Positions 1-12,483 of a stretch of 64,000 nt of DNA are shown here, in pieces. The notes below the pieces were generated by a model, which was given only the letters and a program-made list of their open reading frames with translations, was not told the origin of the DNA and ran no database searches. Every line of letters starts with the position of its first letter. The first letter of the stretch is position 1. The translations under genes were made by a program, and so were the position numbers. The stretch lies in assembly GCA_002245135.1 (NCBI GenBank), contig NGBS01001185.1, positions 62,001 through 126,000 on the forward strand, written 5' to 3'. This DNA comes from Proteromonas lacertae. Lineage: Eukaryota; Sar; Bigyra; Opalinata; Proteromonadidae.

Positions 1-1442
1 AACCATCTGGCAATGAAGGATTGATTGAAAATTCACATCGATTTTCATCAAATGAAGGAATTATTGATATTTCTTCATGTAATCCTAATAAATATTCTGA
101 TTGAGGATATGAAAATGATGAGATTTCTTTTGTTTTTAATTCTTTCAATAATTCTTTATCTTTCATTATTATAATCATTTCTTCTTCTTCTTCGAAACTC
201 AGTTTATTCTCTTTTATATATTCTATTAATAATTCTTTAGATTTGGAATTTAGATAATTATCTTCATTCAATATTCTAAAAAGAATCTCTTTTCCACATA
301 CTTCTTCTATTATTGAAATATCCTTTTTATCATCAACAAACAAACATAAACATTTCATTGTTCGATTTCTTTTATTCTCATTATATTCTATACATAGTCT
401 TTCCAATAGATTTCTCTTTTCGATATTTGAGATATATTCTATTTAAATATATTTTTAGTATTTATACTTTCCATTTTTACATTTTTATATTTCATTATCA
501 TCAATACTATTTCCATCATTTTTATATTATTCATTTCTAATATACACATTATTTCATCATTCAATTCTTCTTCTTCCATTCTATCCAATATTCCTCTTTC
601 TTCTTCATTAAAATCTTCTTCTTTATTATCTTCATTGTAATTGTTGATTATTACATTTTGAATTCTCTCATCTTTTATACAATATATTTCTATATGATTC
701 TTACTTTCATTTTTCTTCAATTCTATTTTCATTTCTTTCAACATTTCTTTATTCTCTTTTTCTATCTCTTTCTCTTTTATCTTTTCACAATCGATATCTT
801 CTTCTATCAATTGTTTAAAATCTGCTTTAATATCTTTATTATCATATTCTCATTCTTTTGGAATTTATACCATTCAAATAAACGATTTAATAACCATAAC
901 TCATTCACGATTATCACATCTTTCATATTTAATATCTCACTCAAATTATTCATTTCTAATCTCAACAAATATTCATTCTTATATAAATATTTATATCCTC
1001 GCTTTTCTATTTCCATATTTTTCAAGTCTTCTATCTCTCTCAAACATCCACCAAATACATTACATATATGAATTAACTTCATTAACACATCTTCATCTAT
1101 ATTATTCTTCAAAAATTCATAACAATCATTTATTATCTCTTTTTCACAATAACATAAACAAAACATCAACACTTCACACACATTCTCTTTACAGATTATC
1201 AGTTCACCACCACTGTAGTATTTCTCCATCTCATAATAACCAATTTCTTCGATTTCTTCATATAACTCCAAAACTCCAACAAACTTACGATCTAACAACA
1301 GTTTCTTGACAGTTTCATTTCCATTCACTAAAATTGACTTGATTGACATTATTCGATTATCTCCAATCTTCACTTCTATATCACCAAAACCACTTTCAAC
1401 CAATTTTCGACATAATCTATCATAAAAATAAATATAAAACAT
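1..1442 (-). CDS. BTB/BACK-like protein, partial, one frame break
   Basis: The gene starts at the ATG ending at 1442 and runs off the left edge. The first 125 or so residues have the layout of a BTB domain: a short helix, then GFGDIEVKIGDNRI, a strand pair, and a helix rich in Cys ending near HICNVFGG. The following stretch (EIL-MKDVIIVNELWLLNRL) resembles a BACK-type helical repeat, and the part after the intron (EILFRILNEDNYL) looks like a second such unit. A 29-nt intron lies at 439-467 (GTATAA...AATAG) and restores a single frame. Near 841-856 the frame changes so that one base is missing (or two are extra); downstream the sequence is clearly still coding (KADFKQLIEEDIDCEK). BTB-BACK proteins are often Cullin-3 adaptors, but no partner domain is visible here. 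It may be a pseudogene or contain a sequencing error. Confidence 0.6.
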
Positions 1443-1743
1443 ACCCCTCTTCTCTTATGCTTTTATTCACTTTTATTATCATCTTTATGTAAATATATAA
1501 CAAAAATAACGAAATTTGATTTTTATCAAAATTTTGAATAACCCAAAACTTAAAATGTGATTTAATTTAATTGCAGAAGGTGTGATAAAGACAATACTGT
1601 CACTATATTTAAATTTAGTACAGACAATATGTTGTTTGATAGTATAGTAATGCAAAATATATATGTTAGTAATTATAGATATGGAAGAAACGCTAATAAC
1701 ATATATATATAAGAACAAACTATATTAAAGTATAATTAAAATA
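1443..1743. other. Intergenic gap between two minus-strand genes
   Basis: No convincing coding frame on either strand. It holds the 3' flank of the Hsp70-like gene and the upstream region of the BTB-like gene. AT-rich with short TA runs; no specific site recognised. Confidence 0.5.
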
Positions 1744-3016
1744 CTACTTCTTTACTTCATCATCCAAACATATTTCTTCCCCTCTATCAAAATATTTCCA
1801 TCCTTTCAATAATTTATTACCCAATATTGTCGCTCCCATCGCATTAGAGCCATCGATTGGAACTATTTCTTGATCTATAAATATACTAGTAGGAAGTAAT
1901 TCTTTTAAAGATTCTTTAATTTTTGGAATTCTACTGCTTCCTCCGACTAAACAAATACCATAAATTTCTTCATTGTTATTCTCATATATTAATTTTTGAA
2001 CAATTTCCATTGTTTGTTGAATTTTTGGCAAAATCAACAAATTCATCTCATCTCTTGACAATATTGGAGTTTGATTAAATCTTTTAAATAACGAACATGT
2101 TTGAAGTCTTGAATATTCAGAACTACTTAAGTCACACTTCAATCTTTCACAATCATAAATTAATTTATTAAATTCATGTTTTTTTTCAGCTTCACCTTCT
2201 TCTTCAATATCAGTGAAAGACACTGATCTGTACAAATCGCAAAAATATCCAATAATTATATCCGTTAAATCATTTCCACCAATTAAACTATTTCCACTAT
2301 GATTCAATACGGATCATTGTCTTATTAATTTCATTAACATTTACTATATATGCATCAAATGAACTACCACCAAAATCATAGATTAAGACGTTATGGTTCA
2401 TTATTTTTATACTCCTTTTTATTCTCTCAAATTCATATTTTGCTACTATACTTATACCATCACTAACAACTTGAACTATATCAATTCCTGCTTTATGAAT
2501 GGATTGATATAATGCTGTATACTGTTGAGGAGGATAAGAAGATCTAATTGTGATTATTCCTTTTGATCTTTTGCCAATTTGATTATGAATAAATCTATCA
2601 CCTAATTCTTTACATTGATGTATAATAATTGTTGCTAACTCATCAGGAGTGTAATAGATTGAAGTAATCTCACTTCTGTCTTTGGGATTAGAAAATAAGA
2701 ATCTGTATTTCCATTCACCATCCTTTTCCATTAATTTAAATAAATAATACTTCATACCTTCATTCTCAGAGACTTCTGGATCATATGGTAATCTACCAAC
2801 AAAACGTTTAACAGCATATGCAGTATATGATGGATGAGCTAATAGATTTCTTTTGGGTATATCTCCAACGATAGTCTTCTTAGTTTCAGGATCAAAAGAA
2901 ACATAGGAGTATAGAAAAGGTAAATTTGTGTCAGTAGGTACTAGCTCAACACTAAAACCTCTGTATGCTCCAATTTCACACTTCGTATAACCAAAATCAT
3001 AACCAATGATAGACAT
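1744..3016 (-). CDS. Hsp70-like nucleotide-binding domain only, one extra base
   Basis: Two overlapping frames together give an Hsp70 ATPase domain of about 423 residues. In order: a degenerate phosphate-1 loop (GYDFGYTKCEIG, normally GIDLGTT), AYAVKRFVGR, the IAG-like helix followed by SDGISIVAKYEF, phosphate-2 (IYDFGGSSFD), GGNDL, and the adenosine loop (VGGSSRIPKIKESL). The substrate-binding domain and lid of canonical Hsp70 (about 640 residues) are missing; the protein ends soon after NAMGATILGNKLL. The first frame stops with TAG at 2296-2298, and the second picks up one base later inside the same motif, so one extra base near 2294-2303 explains the break, and removing one gives 424 codons. 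The start at 3016 is an ATG with the usual short N-terminus. Divergent from the plus gene at 3395. Either a decaying paralogue or an assembly error; ATPase activity is doubtful given the altered loops. Confidence 0.7.
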
Positions 3017-3394
3017 ATTAAATTTATATTTTCTGAGGTGGAGTTATGATTAAAGTGCATTGAAAGTAGGTCATGAAAGTATATGTTAATGTAACTCATA
3101 CAACTGTTAGTTTATAAACACTAAAATTACAAATCACAGATTTGATTCATCTTAAAAAATAGTTTTTATGGTATAATTTAATAAAAGATCAGATTTTTAT
3201 TTCAAACTCTAATGAATCATTTTTGCTAGTCTTTTACATAGCATAATATAATGAAAAGCAATAAGAAAATTACCCCCTAACAGATATGATTTTTAAATAG
3301 AGTATTTCATACTTATTTGATGGGGTATAAAAATAAAAGTCTCTTAATAATCAATCTTTCTAGAAGCGTATAGTTATTTTGATCTTTTAAAGTA
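3017..3394. promoter_or_regulatory. Divergent upstream region
   Basis: Shared 5' region of the minus Hsp70-like gene and the plus EGF-type gene. A TATA-like string (tataaaaa) starts at 3326, about 70 bases before the ATG at 3395. No other site recognised. Confidence 0.3.
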
Positions 3395-4429
3395 ATGAAA
3401 TCTTCATTTCTAGTTATTCTTGGCCTGATATGCATAGCATATGGTGTAACACTTAATGAGGTATCCTGTCAATCAGCCACATCAACTGCTACCTATAATT
3501 TAAACCCTCTAAAATTGCCCTTAGGTCAATATTATATTGTAAATGATTGCAGACTTCTTGAACAGAAAAGAAATGCTACGTATTTATAAATAATAGATAT
3601 TAATTTACTATTATATCTTATAGTTTATACTTTAATTTCTGTGCTGATCTAGAACCACCACAAGTAACTTCAACTTCACATATTTGTAATATTACAGGGC
3701 CAGAAAACAAATATTCAGGACCTGCACAATCCTTTTTAGAAATACAATCAAGTGATGTATGTTATCGTGCTGCAGGTGCTGTTGATAAAGTTAAACCATC
3801 CAACTCAGTTGTTTTCGTTCCATTAGATTCAGCAAATCCAGCTACAGGTATTAAAGTGAGGTTAATAAACGGTGAAAAAGTCGGTGATTTTCTATATGAG
3901 ACTGATATATTGGTTAGTTGTGTAGCAGAAAGAATAGATGGTGACATTCCTAGAGTTGGTATTGTTTTAGTTAAAGAAGAATATACTGTTGAGTTGAATA
4001 TTGATTCACCTTATGGATGTCCAACTGAATGTGTAAATGGCGGTAGTTTATGTGGATTACATGGTGTTTGCAGTTTTGATAGAAATAGTAAAACTTCTCA
4101 TTGTTATTGTAATGATGGATATACTGGAAGTTATTGTACTACAAGTATGAATATATATATATATATATATATATATACATTAATTTATGAATTTATAATT
4201 ATTTTTAATAGAGAATGTATTTTCATGGTTTAATATGACTATTTTGTTCGTTGTTCTTGTTGTATTGCTTGCAGTTATTATTCTTGGATTTGCAATGTAT
4301 ATTTTTTATGATTATATTCTATTTAGCTTTGTTATGTATAACAAACTTCGAAGAATTGATGCTAGAATGAATATTGATGCTTTGAACTCACTTGAGAAAC
4401 AATTTAACCAATTGGGACAACTTGCTTAA
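3395..4429 (+). CDS. Secreted/type I membrane protein with an EGF-like domain
   Basis: Three exons (3395-3579, 3624-4144, 4212-4429) with GT-AG introns of 44 and 67 nt give 307 residues in one frame. The N-terminus is a signal peptide (MKSSFLVILGLICIAYG). A Cys-poor ectodomain of about 200 residues follows. An EGF-like module then shows the standard Cys spacing (CVNGG, LHGVC, HCYCNDGYTGSYC). One transmembrane helix (TILFVVLVVLLAVIILGFAM) and a 45-residue basic-then-acidic tail end the protein. The second intron contains a (TA)n tract and separates the EGF module from the membrane helix. Surface receptor or adhesion role is inferred from architecture only; I recognise no family for the ectodomain. 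Confidence 0.85.
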
Positions 4430-5134
4430 ATATTAATACATATTTTATTTCAATTTTATTATTATTGAATATTTTTTTTTTTGATTTTATAATTTTTGAA
4501 GATTAATAAACAAAACAGAAAAATAGAAATAGATCTATATATTTTTTTTTGATTTTTATTACATACCAATGGATTGTTACTCTATTTTCAAGCAGAAATA
4601 TATATGATAAGTAAAAGACAATCAATGAAAGAAGAATATTCAAATAAACGTTTTTCGTTCAAAAAGGGTGTTATATGTGATTTATTCATTTTATGCAAAT
4701 ATAACTACTTAACTTGCTAGTACAGATGAATTTAGTTTAGAATATGCAATAGTATTAAGATATAGGAAGAATGATATTAAAAAAACAGATCATTTTTACC
4801 TATTCTGAATATAAGTGGAAAATACACTGAAAAAACATATTCAATCAAAAGTGAGTAATATAGACGATTAATAAGCTGAATGAAACACAAATCAAAACCA
4901 TAAAAACATTTTTAATCTCATGAAAGGGAGTTACATACAATATCCATCATAAAATGCAATGTATCAATGAAAGTCAATATTACAGTTATATTGACTTTAG
5001 AATATTCGAAACGAAAGATCGAGAAATCACGTCGAATCCAGACTATAATATAATTGCATATAAAAATCCTATTTAATTTCAACCAATAAATTCTTTCGGG
5101 GCATTAACATTCATATTCTTTTGCTTGCATAATC
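4430..5134. other. Intergenic, 705 bp
   Basis: AT-rich spacer between two plus-strand genes. It contains poly-T tracts near 4473 and 4543 and no coding frame I can defend. It must hold the terminator of the EGF-type gene and the promoter of the carrier gene, but I see no clear site. Confidence 0.5.
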
Positions 5135-6229
5135 ATGGGTAAGAAAGACGCTCGTTTATCATTTTGGCAAAACTTTATCTCTGGTGGTTGCGCTGGTGTA
5201 GGTTCAAGATCTATTACATCACCACTTGATGTTGTAAAGATTATGTTTCAAGTAGGTACCTCAGAAACTCACCAAGGTTTCTTTGCTGCCTTCAAGAATG
5301 TATATATAATATTTGATTAATTATTTATTGAATAGATCTACGCTAAGGATGGTATTAAGGGTTTCTGGAAAGGTAATGGTGTTGCATGCTTAAGATTGTT
5401 CCCCTTCAATGCCCTTCAATTCTCTTTCTACAATTTATTCAAAGAATGGACAACTGATCCAGTAACTGGTAAGATGCCAAGCTGGGCCTCAGCTAGTTCA
5501 GGCGCTACAGCTGGTTGTATTGCAACAATTGCTGTATATCCATTGGATTTAATCAAAACAAGATTAACAATTCAATCAAGATCAGGAACTGAAAGAAAAT
5601 ACAACGGTATCTGGGATTGTTTCGTAAAGATCTACAAGCAAGAAGGATTCATGGCTTTATACAAGGGTGTATCTGCATCAATTGCTGGTGTTATTCCATT
5701 CCAAGGATTCACCTTCATGGCATACGAAATCTTATCCGTATTATGGGGAAAACCAAAGAACAAGTTATCAGGTTGGGAGAATTTCGTTAATGGTTGTTTA
5801 TCTGGTGCATTTGCCCAAACATTCTCATTCCCATTCGATACAGTCAGAAAGAAGATGCAAGCTCAATCATCAGCTGGTACAACCAAGACTGATGTACATT
5901 TCAATGGTTTAATTGACTGTTTCGTCCAAACTGTAAAACAGAAGGGTTTATTAGCTTTATGGAGTGGAACTATTGCTAACTTAGCTAAGGTTGCTCCATA
6001 TGCTGGTATTATGTTCTACATCTTCGAATACTGCAAGAGATTCTTCTTATATTCAAATGGTTACACAACAAAGATGTGGAAGGAAGAATTAAGACCAGAT
6101 GTCAACCAAGGATGGAGACCAGACCAAGTAAAAGAATACTTAAGAAACCTAGAAGAACAAAAGAAGACTGGCAAGCCATTAGAAGAATGTCAAAGAATTG
6201 CTGCATCAACCGTCATTGAAAGAGATTAA
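5135..6229 (+). CDS. Mitochondrial carrier family (SLC25) protein
   Basis: Two exons (5135-5299, 5336-6229) around a 36-nt intron give 352 residues. The three tandem carrier repeats each show the PxD/ExxK/R signature: PLDVVK near residue 30, PLDLIK near 123, PFDTVR near 221. Each is followed by the second half-repeat with its glycine-rich helix (LYKGVSASIAGVIPFQG in repeat 2). Members exchange nucleotides, cofactors or acids across the inner mitochondrial membrane. The motifs look closest to the CoA/adenine nucleotide or thiamine pyrophosphate branch (SLC25A16/A42/A19), but the substrate is uncertain. A C-terminal extension of about 45 polar residues is beyond the usual 300-residue core. Codon choice (many C-ending codons) differs from neighbours and suggests high expression. 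Confidence 0.92.
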
Positions 6230-6509
6230 ACATACAAAATGATATATTAATACATATATCAAGTAACTGAGTCTATTTACGTTATTTGTTGTTGTTTTGG
6301 GCTATTTGTTAATGATATATAAAGGTGGCAAATTTAATGTAAAAGAAATGTGGGGTTATTATTGTTGCGAAAAGGTTGTTTTGTGGGGTAATTTTTTCTC
6401 ATAGTTTTGAAACGTCACTCTCATTTTTATATGTCAATGCCTAATAGAATTAGTTCCAAAAGTATTAAGAATAAAGCATTTAAATCCACTTCTGAACATA
6501 GTTCGTATA

Positions 6510-6770
6510 ATGTTTAAATATATCGCTAATAGTGCTTTGAATCAACTGCTGAAAGAGGCACAAACATATGCAAGAGTGACTGGTCAAGAAGAGCTGTGCC
6601 CCGATGAAAAATTGAAAAAACTCTACAATAAGAGATCAGGAAGTGAAAAATCAAGTGGTAGGAAGGAATCAAATGCATCAGCAGAAGAAATAGTTGAAGA
6701 TGCGGATGGATTTCGATTTAAAGCCCCATCAATCGACTCTAACGACTGTGAAATTGATGAATTTTTCTAA
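6510..6770 (+). CDS. Small acidic-tailed protein, 86 residues
   Basis: A single ATG-started frame encodes a helical N-terminal half (YIANSALNQLLKEAQTYARV) followed by a Ser/Glu-rich linker and an acidic, aromatic end (CEIDEFF). No intron, signal peptide or membrane segment. The mixed codon use and helical periodicity argue for a real protein, but I recognise no family. It sits between the carrier gene and the convergent receptor-like gene. Confidence 0.55.
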   Translation: MFKYIANSALNQLLKEAQTYARVTGQEELCPDEKLKKLYNKRSGSEKSSGRKESNASAEEIVEDADGFRFKAPSIDSNDCEIDEFF

Positions 6771-6920
6771 TAGGATTCAATTTCGCATATTTAACTCATG
6801 TAAATATATGTGTTGCACGTGTACATACCTACTTTTTACTTCGTGATGCTTATTTATTTAATTATTTGTAATTTTATTCATTTTTCTCTTTAATTTTGCG
6901 TGTATAGGATATAAAACAGC

Positions 6921-6947
6921 ATATATATATATATATATATATATATA
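6921..6947. repeat. (TA)n microsatellite
   Basis: About 13 TA units in the short gap where the 86-residue gene and the receptor-like gene converge. Confidence 0.9.
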
Positions 6948-6958
6948 AGACATAATAC

Positions 6959-8096
6959 TTAATAATTAAACTCATCATCTCCTTCATCTTCCTCTTCATC
7001 GATTTTTTCCAAAGAATTCACAATTGGCTTCTTCTTGTGATGAGTAGTTGTTGCTTTATGAACATTTTCTTCATAATAAACACCTTCATTTTCTCTTTCA
7101 TTTTCGCCAACTTCTTTTTCTTCTTCTTCTTCTTCATAGTAATCTCCTTCTTCATATTCACCTTCTTCATCATCTTCATAATATTCATCATCATCATCAT
7201 CATCATAACCAACTTCAACTTGTTGTTTCAACCATGTATTCTTTGGGAATAAAGTTGATGGATTTACATTATTAACTGGGTTATTGATATTGTTACTTTG
7301 ATCTGGTGTAAATAGATTTGGTTGTTGTTGATGTGATTGTTGAATTTGTTGTGGATTGCTGATCTTCTTAGCTGTAGTAGTATTAAATTCAACTTTCTGA
7401 ATTTGACCGTCATTATGCTCTTTCCACTTCCTATCCATTTCTTCCACTTCACTTTTCCAATGAGAAATGTGTTTACGGTGAAACCAATACACTATACCAC
7501 AAGATAATAACAAAATTAAAATTGCACCACCAATCAAGCCGAATATCAAGCCTCCCCATTGACTAAGGAAAGACTCAATTTTACAATTATCATTTATATC
7601 ACTTTCACTCCAAGTACCATCAATATTACATAGACGTGTTGGATTACTTTTTGATGTATAATCACCAATACAATTTCCAGTGGAAATTTCACCAGGATTT
7701 GTTTCAGGATAACTAGAAGTGGTAGTTACTACAGCTGGACAAGCAACATCTATTATATAATATAAATTAATGAAAATATATACATATATTTAATTCATTC
7801 ACATTTTCATTATTAAATTTAATTAACAAAGTTGCCATCCTTAAGTTAGTATTTTGTGTAATTCTATTTTCTATCACTTGATTACCTATTTCACTACCAT
7901 TTTGACATATATAATTGAATTTATATATTAATGTTTCAACATCGTCTATCTTTATATACAATTCTAAAGGCAATTCAATTGGTTGATCATCACATGTTGA
8001 ATTTTGATATAATTTGATATATCCACTTACTGACAGTTCATTGTTGATACTTGTAAATTTTAATTTAGAAAGATCATATGCAATGCCAGTATAAGC

Positions 8097-8152
<56 letters not shown>

Positions 8153-10565
8153 TACTTGGTTTATAACATATTCCAGTATAATTTTCCCATTCTCCATATT
8201 CATTACATGCTGCAATTGGTTTTAATATATAATTATAATTATCCAAACATTTACCATCTACATACGTTATTACAGTTGAATCATTTTTATTGGTTATTGT
8301 AGGAGTAGAAATTGGTAAAATATATTTATTAATATTCATCATTGGACAACCAAGAACTATATATAAAGATAAATAAGTATATATACTCAATGAAGATGAA
8401 GTAACTCTAACTTTGTCAGAATGTTGTAATAAAAAGTGAATTTTACTATATTTTACTTCTTTCAAACACATATTATTCAAAGTATATGAATATACTAAGC
8501 CTTGTTTACATTGATATTGTGTTTGGGTTAAGAGATTCAATTCATCTTCATTATTTTCATAATAATAATATAAACTCAACATAGAATCAGTTGGTTGAAC
8601 ATCACTACATGTTGATTCATATAATAAATTTATATTTCCATTTAAACAGAAGTTACTATCATCTTTTAAACTTGTTTTAACATTTGTAGAATCAATTTCT
8701 ATATGATTTATATCATAATAACAAGGATTTGTTATTTCTAACTTATTATTCATTTTACAAATAGCTTTAGGGTATGGATTAGAAATAGATGTGGTTGTTG
8801 TTCCTTCTTTACATTCTCCAGTTATTTCATGAAGATATAAAGATGAACTTTTAAAATTTGAATTTAAAACATTCAATTGAGATGAACAACCAAGTGGTAT
8901 TGATAAATATCCAATAAATGAAGAATCAGATGATAATTTCATTGTTATCGAAATATGCTGGATTTCCAATGATTTAAAAGAGATTTTTGTAGTTGGTTCA
9001 ATTTGTAAGGTTTGTTCACAATTATAAGTTATTTCTTTAAACAATTTTTCTTCATTTTTATTATTATCATTTAAATTTATATAATTATAATAAAATGAAA
9101 TTTTATTACCTTTCACACATTTCTCTATATTTTTATTATTCAATTTTATATTATTGAAATAAAACATTTCATTTTCCATCGTTACACTATTCTCATTTAT
9201 TTCCATTATTAAATCTTTATAATCCTCTTTAATACATCGATAACTTGGAATTTTCCAGTTTCCATCTTCTCCACTACATTCTCTAATCGGTTTTCCACTA
9301 GGACTATTTGCTATGGAATTACTATTACATTTTCCACTAATTTCACCAACCAAACTTACATCCCAATTATCATTCATATCGTTTCTTATTTCATTACAAC
9401 CTAAAACAAATGATATATTTTGAATCACAACTGCATTATCACTTTTTAATAAGAAAAATCCTATATTGTCTGTAGATGGATCAAAACATTTTGATTGGTC
9501 GATTTTAAATTCAATTGTTTTTTGACATTTAAAATCAATATTATTGTCAATTTGAGTTTGAACATTTGATTTGGTTTGATAGTACAAACTCAATTTTCTT
9601 GCTTTTGTAGTTGTTTCATCACAATCATATGGGAAATTGTACAGCACAGCTCCATTAAAACATAATTGATTATTTTCAATAAATTTGTTTATTTTACTAT
9701 CATCATATTTCAATATATTTGTATCAATAGAATTGAAACAACCATTGATTATATTATTATCCCATTCACCATTAATTTTACACTTTCTATTAGGTTTTGA
9801 GGTTGATATTGTATCATTTAAACATATACCTATTCCAGTAGTGTCTTTTAATGTATATGTATTGAATGAAGTAAAATCGACAGTATCTGGTATACAACCA
9901 AATATTATTTGTATTCTGAATATTTCCATATCAGCACCTACTATTTCTAAATACATATCCATTTTGTTAGTTGATATATCTTTATCTTTTTCATCATCTC
10001 TGGCTGTAATTTCTATTGTATCACCGCATTTAAAAGATAGTTCTTTGAATGTGTAATTATGATTATCTGTGTAGTTGTATTTCAACATTACTTTTAATAT
10101 ATCGTTTGATAAGCCTTGACAATCACCATTAAACTGGATTTTTACATATTTATCGATTGTAAAACCATTTTCATTGGCACTACTTGCTTTTGTATAAGAT
10201 GTATCTATTTTAAAACTATCAGCAACTATTATTTATTAGAATAATTATGATAATGTATACTTCTGGGATAGCAAGGTGGAGAATTTTCAGCCCATGTTCC
10301 ATCTGCATTACACTTTCGTGTAGTTTTGCCACTGTTAGTACTGGTGTAATTTCCAGGACATACTTTTGTGTAAGGGCCAGCTGGACTAGCTGGCCAAAAT
10401 ATACCATTGTGTAACTGTTCAGGGCACACAACTGTATCAGCTGCTATTCTACTTTTAACATCTTCTCTAATGTGACGAGCTTTTACGAAATAAACTATTT
10501 AGCATTATAGAATGGATTTTTATACTACTAATGGACAATACTAAAAATAAATAAAAATATCCCAT
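6959..10565 (-). CDS. Receptor-like type I membrane protein with HRM-like and repeated Cys modules
   Basis: Six exons: 10526-10565, 10261-10494, 8387-10225, 8156-8356, 7784-8095, 6959-7749. Introns are 31, 35, 30, 60 and 34 nt. The product has 1138 residues. A signal peptide (MGYFYLFLVLSIS) is split by the first intron. Next comes a module with the hormone-receptor-motif pattern (CPEQLHNGIFWP, then VCPGNYT, then TRKCNADGTWAENSPPC). Five modules of about 150-200 residues follow. Each has a Cys-rich beta domain with a (V/I/P)xGC motif (FGC, VLGC, PLGC, ILGC, YVACP) and ends in a small sushi/HRM-like knot (KCKINGEW, CNEYGEWENY, LCNIDGTW). One transmembrane helix (LIFGLIGGAILILLLSCGIV) leads to a tail with Gln/Asn stretches and strongly acidic blocks. 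HRM domains are ligand-binding modules of adhesion and class B GPCRs, but this protein has only one membrane pass. Ligand unknown. Divergent from the gene at 10669. Confidence 0.82.
8096..8155 (-). repeat. (AAT)n microsatellite inside a 60-nt intron
   Basis: On the minus strand this stretch starts GTATATT, consists almost only of ATT units and ends ATATAG. Its length is a multiple of three and it lacks stops, so unspliced reading gives a false poly-leucine tract. Splicing it out gives a normal module boundary (ICYKP then YTGIAYD). Confidence 0.8.
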
Positions 10566-10668
10566 TCAACAAAAACTGAATAAATTCAAAAAAACAGAAA
10601 ATTTTTGTTTCAATAATTTGTTCGTTTTATTTAAATGTTTTTTGAATTTTAATTTATAGAAATATACA
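10566..10668. promoter_or_regulatory. Compact bidirectional promoter, 103 bp
   Basis: Only 103 bp separate the ATGs of two divergent multi-exon genes (10565 minus, 10669 plus). The region is AT-rich with poly-A and poly-T runs. No defined element is visible, but it must serve both directions. Confidence 0.45.
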
Positions 10669-12450
10669 ATGAGTAGAAGAGTATTTTGTTGTCATTTATA
10701 CTATATAGAATGATGTATATGAAAGATTATATGAAAATCCACCACGAAGACCCAAGATTACAAGGTTATGTGTTAGAACTCAACCAGTTGAAATAGATTA
10801 TGAGCCAGAAATAGTAAATACTGTATAAATACTAAAATGGTAATATCATATAGACAGTAATTGCAGATGAAGATGAATTAGAGATGTACAAAGAAGAAAA
10901 CCAAGTATTGAGAGGAGTTTACATTGATGCAGTGAATTATAGATATCAATACAATGAATTATTACAAAAATACAAATTAATTGAAGTATAATCTAATGTA
11001 CTAAATTTCAAATAGGAAGAAGTTCAAAAATACAAAGATTTAGTAAGAGAAGTATCATTGAATCAAGATTTAGACTATTTCAAGAAAGAATGTGATAATC
11101 AAAAAGATATAAATGAACAACAACAGCAAGAAATAGAATTCCTAAAAGAAAAGATTAAGAGAATCCAAAACCAAAACTCCAATGAATTTAAAGGGCTTGA
11201 GGAACAGCTTGAAAGATTTCAAACTCAACCAGAAATACTATTAGAAGAATGTGAAGGATGTAAAAATAGACAAAAAGATATAGACAAATTAGCCAATGAA
11301 ATTAGTCGATTAAAAGCATTTCAAAATTTTAATCCGTTACAAAATCAACAATTTCAATTTGAACTTTCACCACCACCACCACAACAACAACAACATTCTA
11401 TTCATAATAATAATAATAATAATTTACTTCAACAACCAAATCATCCTATTTCTTCTTCTTCTTCTTCTCAAATAAATGTAAATAATAATAATAATAATGA
11501 TTATGATAATGATTTCCCACTAAATGCAGAAGAAATGAGAAGAGTGGAAATGTATTTATCTAAAAATGGTGTAAAAGGAGTAAGTGTAGGTGAAGAAATT
11601 TTTACACCAAAAATGTATGAATTTATTATTTTTTAATATAATAGTAATCCATTCAGTAATATTGATTTAGAAAAGATAAACAATATTGAGAATATGAAAG
11701 AAAATTATAACCTATTAAAATCTGATTTTAATCATTTAAAAGAAAGATGTGAAAGAGCAGAAGAAGAATATAAAAAGAATAAATTGATTGCATTATTATA
11801 TTATCAAAAAGCAAGAAAAATGAATGTTAATAAAACAGCATTAACTGAGTATATATATATAATACATTTTTCTTGTATATTTTTGTATTTTTTTGTATTT
11901 TTTTGTATTTTTTTGTATTTTTTTGTATTTTTTTGTATTATTATTAAAATAGTAAAGAAATAATCGATATGCAAGAAAAGATCGATCAACAAGCCAAAGA
12001 AATCAGGCAATTACGTGATCAAGTGAAAGAATATCGAAAGAAATATAATATAAATGATAATAATGAAATAGATTCACTCGGTTCATCAATATCCATAGAT
12101 AATAATAAATATAATCAATTGATGTTAAAACCAACAGATATAAAGATATTGGATAATGAAATTGATTATAATAATATTAATGTTATATTTGATTGTAATC
12201 CTTTTGAAAATATTGCAGTTGTATATATATATTTTTTTCTTTTTTTCTTTCTTTTTTCTTTTTTTATTTTATTTAGAAAGCAATCTCCATACTTGATCAT
12301 AATTGTAATTATATGATTTGTACACTCAAAATGGATTTAATGGAAATAATCTGTGAAACAACCTTTCATATTGAAATATATGATAATAATAATGAAAAAA
12401 TAGCAAATAGTGAAGTTTTATTGAAAGAATTCTTAATGACAAATGTATAA

Positions 12451-12483
<33 letters not shown>

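Noticed and set aside
1485-1718. Minus-strand frame of 77 codons in the first gap
   Set aside because: Low-complexity Ile/Tyr/Phe composition, typical of AT-rich spacer, with no start context or intron support.
2281-2310. Programmed +1 frameshift at the Hsp70-like TCA-TAG site
   Set aside because: Other frame breaks in the window do not occur at a stop codon or at a common slippery sequence, so a programmed mechanism is not supported.
7037-7275. Plus-strand frames opposite the acidic tail of the receptor-like gene
   Set aside because: They are Phe/Leu/His-rich complements of the Asp/Glu codons on the minus strand.
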